NCBI GenBank assembly: GCA_963747425.1
Contig: CAVVFJ010000011.1
Span: 62,001-126,000 of the forward strand
DNA: 64,000 nt
Source: DASUPK01 sp963747425
GTDB lineage: Bacteria; Actinomycetota; Thermoleophilia; Solirubrobacterales; 70-9
Direction of reading: 5' to 3'
Shown in pieces: positions 61,980-64,000 of the stretch. Each line of letters begins with the position of its first letter. The first letter of the stretch is position 1. The notes under the pieces were generated by a model. That model ran no database searches. It was not told where the DNA came from and saw only the letters and a program-made list of their open reading frames with translations. A program made the translations under genes and the position numbers.

Positions 61980-63755
61980 ATGGAGGAGAACGGGACGGCC
62001 ACCCGGACTCTGCGCCGGATGGCGGCGTCGGATCCCGAGCTTGCCGCCCGCCTCATCGTGCAGTCGCTGCCCGCCGCGGCGGCGGCGCTGCCCGCCGGCC
62101 TCAGCTACCGCCTCGAGCTCGAGGGCCTGGGCGCCTGGACCGTCAATTCGCTCGGCGACCGCGCCGAGGTCACGGAGAGCGCCGTGGGCGCCGACCTCAA
62201 TGGCGAGGCCTTTGCGATCTCGACCGATGCCGAGACCCTCGCGCTGCTCGCCTCCGGCCGCAGCCCGGTCGGCGCGATGGCGCGCGGGCGCATCAAGCTT
62301 CGCGGCAGGCGACGGAAGGCGCTGGCGCTGCGCCGGCTCTCGGTGGACGCGGGCCCCCGCGACCTCGCGCGCCTTGGGCTGCCGGTCGACCCGGATCTGG
62401 TCTTCCGCTCGCTGGCCTATGCGATCGAGCCGGAGTGGACCCGGGGCCACAGCTTCACCGTCGCCTACGAGCTGGTCGGTGACGGGGGCGGCGCCTGGCG
62501 GGTGGAGGTGGCTGACGGCGACGTCCGCGTCCGCCGTGGCGTCGGCGATGACCCCGACGCGATCGTCCGGATTCGATACAGCGACTGGCTCCGGATGCTC
62601 TCCGGCGAGCTGACGCCCTCCGACGCGATGAGGCTCGGGTACACGGAGGTGGACGGAAGCATCTTCCCCGTCACCCGCATGGGCCGCTGGATCGATCGCG
62701 CCGAGGGGATCGATGCCCCAGAGCTCGCCCGCGAGGTCCGGCAGCGGCGCCTGCAGGCCGAGAACGCCGGCAGCTGGGGCAGCAAGGTGGCCACCAACGG
62801 CGCGTCCGCGGACGCCGGCGATCCGGCCGAGTCGAAGCGCCCCCGCGGCGGCCTGATGAGCTACGAGCAGCTCTACGCGCTCTGGGAGCGGCAGAACTGG
62901 CGTGCGCACGAGCTCGACTTCTCGGTCGACCGGGAGCACTGGCTGGTCAGCCCGGCGGAGTCCCAGCAGCACACCGCCTTCAGCATCGGCAGCTTCTACG
63001 TCGGCGAGGAGCGGGTGACCGCCGACCTGGCGCCCTTCCTGCTGGCGGCGCCCAGCGGCGAGGTCGAGGCCTTCCTCGCCACCCAGCTCGTCGACGAGAT
63101 GCGCCATGCGGTCTTCTTCGACCGCTGGGCGAGCGAGGTGATGGGGCTCGAATCGGGCAGCTTCCGGGCGCGCCTGCGGGAGATCGAGGACCGCATGCTC
63201 GGCCCGTGGCACTTCCTGTTCGACGACTCGCTGCGGGACATCGCCGACCGGATCAAGCAGAGGCCCGACGATCTCGAGCTGTTCGTCGAGGGCATCGTCA
63301 CCTACCACATGGTCACCGAGGGGGTCCTGGCGATGCCGGGCCAGCGGATCATGATCGAGTACACCCAGGACCACGACCTGTACCCGGGCTTCAACGAGGG
63401 CTTCCGCCTGGTCGAGCAGGACGAGCACCGCCACATTGCCTTCGGCGTTCGCTTCCTCAAGGACGTCTGCGTCGAGCGGCCCGAGATGAAGGGGGTCGTC
63501 CTGCGGCGCCTCGAGGAGCTGCTGCCGAAGGCCGCCGAGGTCTTCTGCCCGCCGGAGGCCGATGACCCGTCGGACTTCTTCTCCTACGGCCACCACTCCT
63601 CCCAGATCTACGGCTTCGCCTACCAGGCGCTGAAGCGCCGCATGGCCGCGATCGGGATCGAGATCTCGCCGCCCGAGGAGCTCATGCCGGGCCCGGTCGA
63701 CTTCGGCGGCCTGGCGGAGCGGCGTGTCCTCGCTGCACAAGACGCCGCCGGTTAG
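61980..63755 (+). CDS. SCP2-like domains fused to an R2lox-type diiron oxidase domain
   Basis: 591 residues. Residues about 15-125 and 140-240 look like two SCP2/sterol-carrier-like lipid-binding domains (second: IVRIRYSDWLRMLSGELTPS). After a polar linker, residues about 293-580 form a ferritin-like diiron domain of the ribonucleotide reductase R2/R2lox type. Ligands are in YVGEERV (Glu343/344), Glu373 and His376 (VDEMRHAVFF), Glu438 (LFVEGIVTYHM), and Glu482 and His485 (QDEHRHIAFG). R2lox proteins are ligand-binding oxidases rather than nucleotide reductases. A lipid-like substrate handed over by the SCP2 part is inference. Confidence 0.75.
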   Translation: MEENGTATRTLRRMAASDPELAARLIVQSLPAAAAALPAGLSYRLELEGLGAWTVNSLGDRAEVTESAVGADLNGEAFAISTDAETLALLASGRSPVGAMARGRIKLRGRRRKALALRRLSVDAGPRDLARLGLPVDPDLVFRSLAYAIEPEWTRGHSFTVAYELVGDGGGAWRVEVADGDVRVRRGVGDDPDAIVRIRYSDWLRMLSGELTPSDAMRLGYTEVDGSIFPVTRMGRWIDRAEGIDAPELAREVRQRRLQAENAGSWGSKVATNGASADAGDPAESKRPRGGLMSYEQLYALWERQNWRAHELDFSVDREHWLVSPAESQQHTAFSIGSFYVGEERVTADLAPFLLAAPSGEVEAFLATQLVDEMRHAVFFDRWASEVMGLESGSFRARLREIEDRMLGPWHFLFDDSLRDIADRIKQRPDDLELFVEGIVTYHMVTEGVLAMPGQRIMIEYTQDHDLYPGFNEGFRLVEQDEHRHIAFGVRFLKDVCVERPEMKGVVLRRLEELLPKAAEVFCPPEADDPSDFFSYGHHSSQIYGFAYQALKRRMAAIGIEISPPEELMPGPVDFGGLAERRVLAAQDAAG

Positions 63756-63800
63756 CGGCCGCGATCCATTTCCGCGACTTGATCCGGCGATGCCGTGATG

Positions 63801-63814
63801 CGAACATACGTTCG
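63801..63814 (+). promoter_or_regulatory. LexA (SOS) box
   Basis: CGAACATACGTTCG matches the actinobacterial/Bacillus LexA consensus CGAAC-N4-GTTCG exactly. It lies immediately before and touching the GTG start of the dinB-like gene. Confidence 0.85.
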
Positions 63815-64000
63815 TGTCATCGGCCGCGTCGATCCTCCACGCTGACGCCGACGCGTTCTTCGCCTCGGTGGAGCAGCGGGACGATCCGAGCCTGCGCGGC
63901 CGCCCCACGATCGTCGGGGCCGGTGTGGTCATGGCCGCGAGCTATGAGGCGCGCGCTTATGGGATCCACGGCGGGATGGGCGGACGACGCGCGCACCAAC
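63814..64000 (+). CDS. dinB: DNA polymerase IV (Y-family), partial at window end
   Basis: The first 62 residues from GTG 63814: SILHADADAFFASVEQRDDP carries the first catalytic Asp pair of Y-family polymerases. PTIVGAGVVMAASYEARAYG corresponds to the nucleotide-binding segment with the conserved Tyr and Arg. The gene continues beyond 64000. A LexA box overlaps the start, so the gene is SOS-inducible and its mRNA possibly leaderless. Confidence 0.88.
   Translation, partial: MSSAASILHADADAFFASVEQRDDPSLRGRPTIVGAGVVMAASYEARAYGIHGGMGGRRAHQ

Noticed and set aside
59144..62482. A 1112-codon open frame on the plus strand
   Set aside because: It is antisense to the oxidase paralog and ctaA, is rich in Arg, Asp and Glu without any motif, and reflects GC-rich codon bias of the opposite strand.

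Overview
The window is about 64 kb of GC-rich chromosomal DNA with dense gene packing, many stop/start (ATGA or GTGA) overlaps and frequent GTG or TTG starts. The gene set points to an actinobacterium outside Streptomyces and Mycobacterium, most likely class Thermoleophilia (Solirubrobacterales or Gaiellales type). Supporting signs are a GuaB3-type IMP dehydrogenase relative, a CGAAC-N4-GTTCG LexA box, a c-di-AMP riboswitch upstream of cell-wall peptidases, an A2-type cytochrome oxidase, and a ribosomal protein S9 with a long acidic N-terminal extension. The class assignment is inference; no rRNA or tRNA gene was seen in the window.

Layout. 1-4.3 kb: a broken hydantoinase A fragment, a methyltransferase, a small Cys/His protein, nadB and an HDAC-family deacetylase. 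4.3-9.9 kb: a giant coiled-coil protein with a C-terminal helix-hairpin-helix, divergent from a Flp-type pilin, then rph, rdgB and a cation diffusion facilitator. 9.9-17.2 kb: two small proteins, the TldD/TldE protease pair, HU, a frameshifted pyrF, a LysM protein, a D,D-carboxypeptidase and a PfkB sugar kinase. 17.2-20.5 kb: guaB3 and guaA, each preceded by a long hairpin. 20.6-25.7 kb (minus strand): two M23 peptidases under a c-di-AMP riboswitch, and a betaine/choline-type ABC importer whose second permease is fused in frame to its binding protein. 25.8-36.5 kb: rplM, rpsI, glmM, glmS, a DUF3352 lipoprotein, acpS, nnrE-nnrD, alr and a CCA-adding enzyme; together these serve translation and precursor supply for the cell wall. 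36.5-47.3 kb: HIT, enoyl-CoA hydratase and infA, then a GH63-like hydrolase, a DrrAB-type exporter, an amidase with a GatC-like small partner, small secreted proteins and a frameshifted glycosyltransferase.

47.3-62 kb is a respiratory block. A normal cytochrome oxidase operon (ctaC, ctaD, an unknown 333-residue protein, ctaE) lies on the plus strand. A minus-strand operon carries heme-a biosynthesis (ctaA, ctaB), two small membrane proteins and, at its head, a striking paralog: a subunit II-subunit I fusion in which every heme and copper ligand of subunit I and most of the CuA site has been replaced. DUF1326/DUF2182 proteins, a diheme cytochrome c and a CBS protein lie between. The window ends with an SCP2-like/diiron-oxidase fusion and the start of a LexA-controlled dinB.

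The most novel items are the ligand-free oxidase paralog (59441-61927) and a family of long imperfect hairpins upstream of guaB3, guaA and glmM that share a paired internal motif. A caution runs through the window: at least five conserved genes carry apparent single-base indels, and several genes lack a canonical start where homology predicts one. This suggests local sequence errors, so fusions and broken genes should be read with that in mind.
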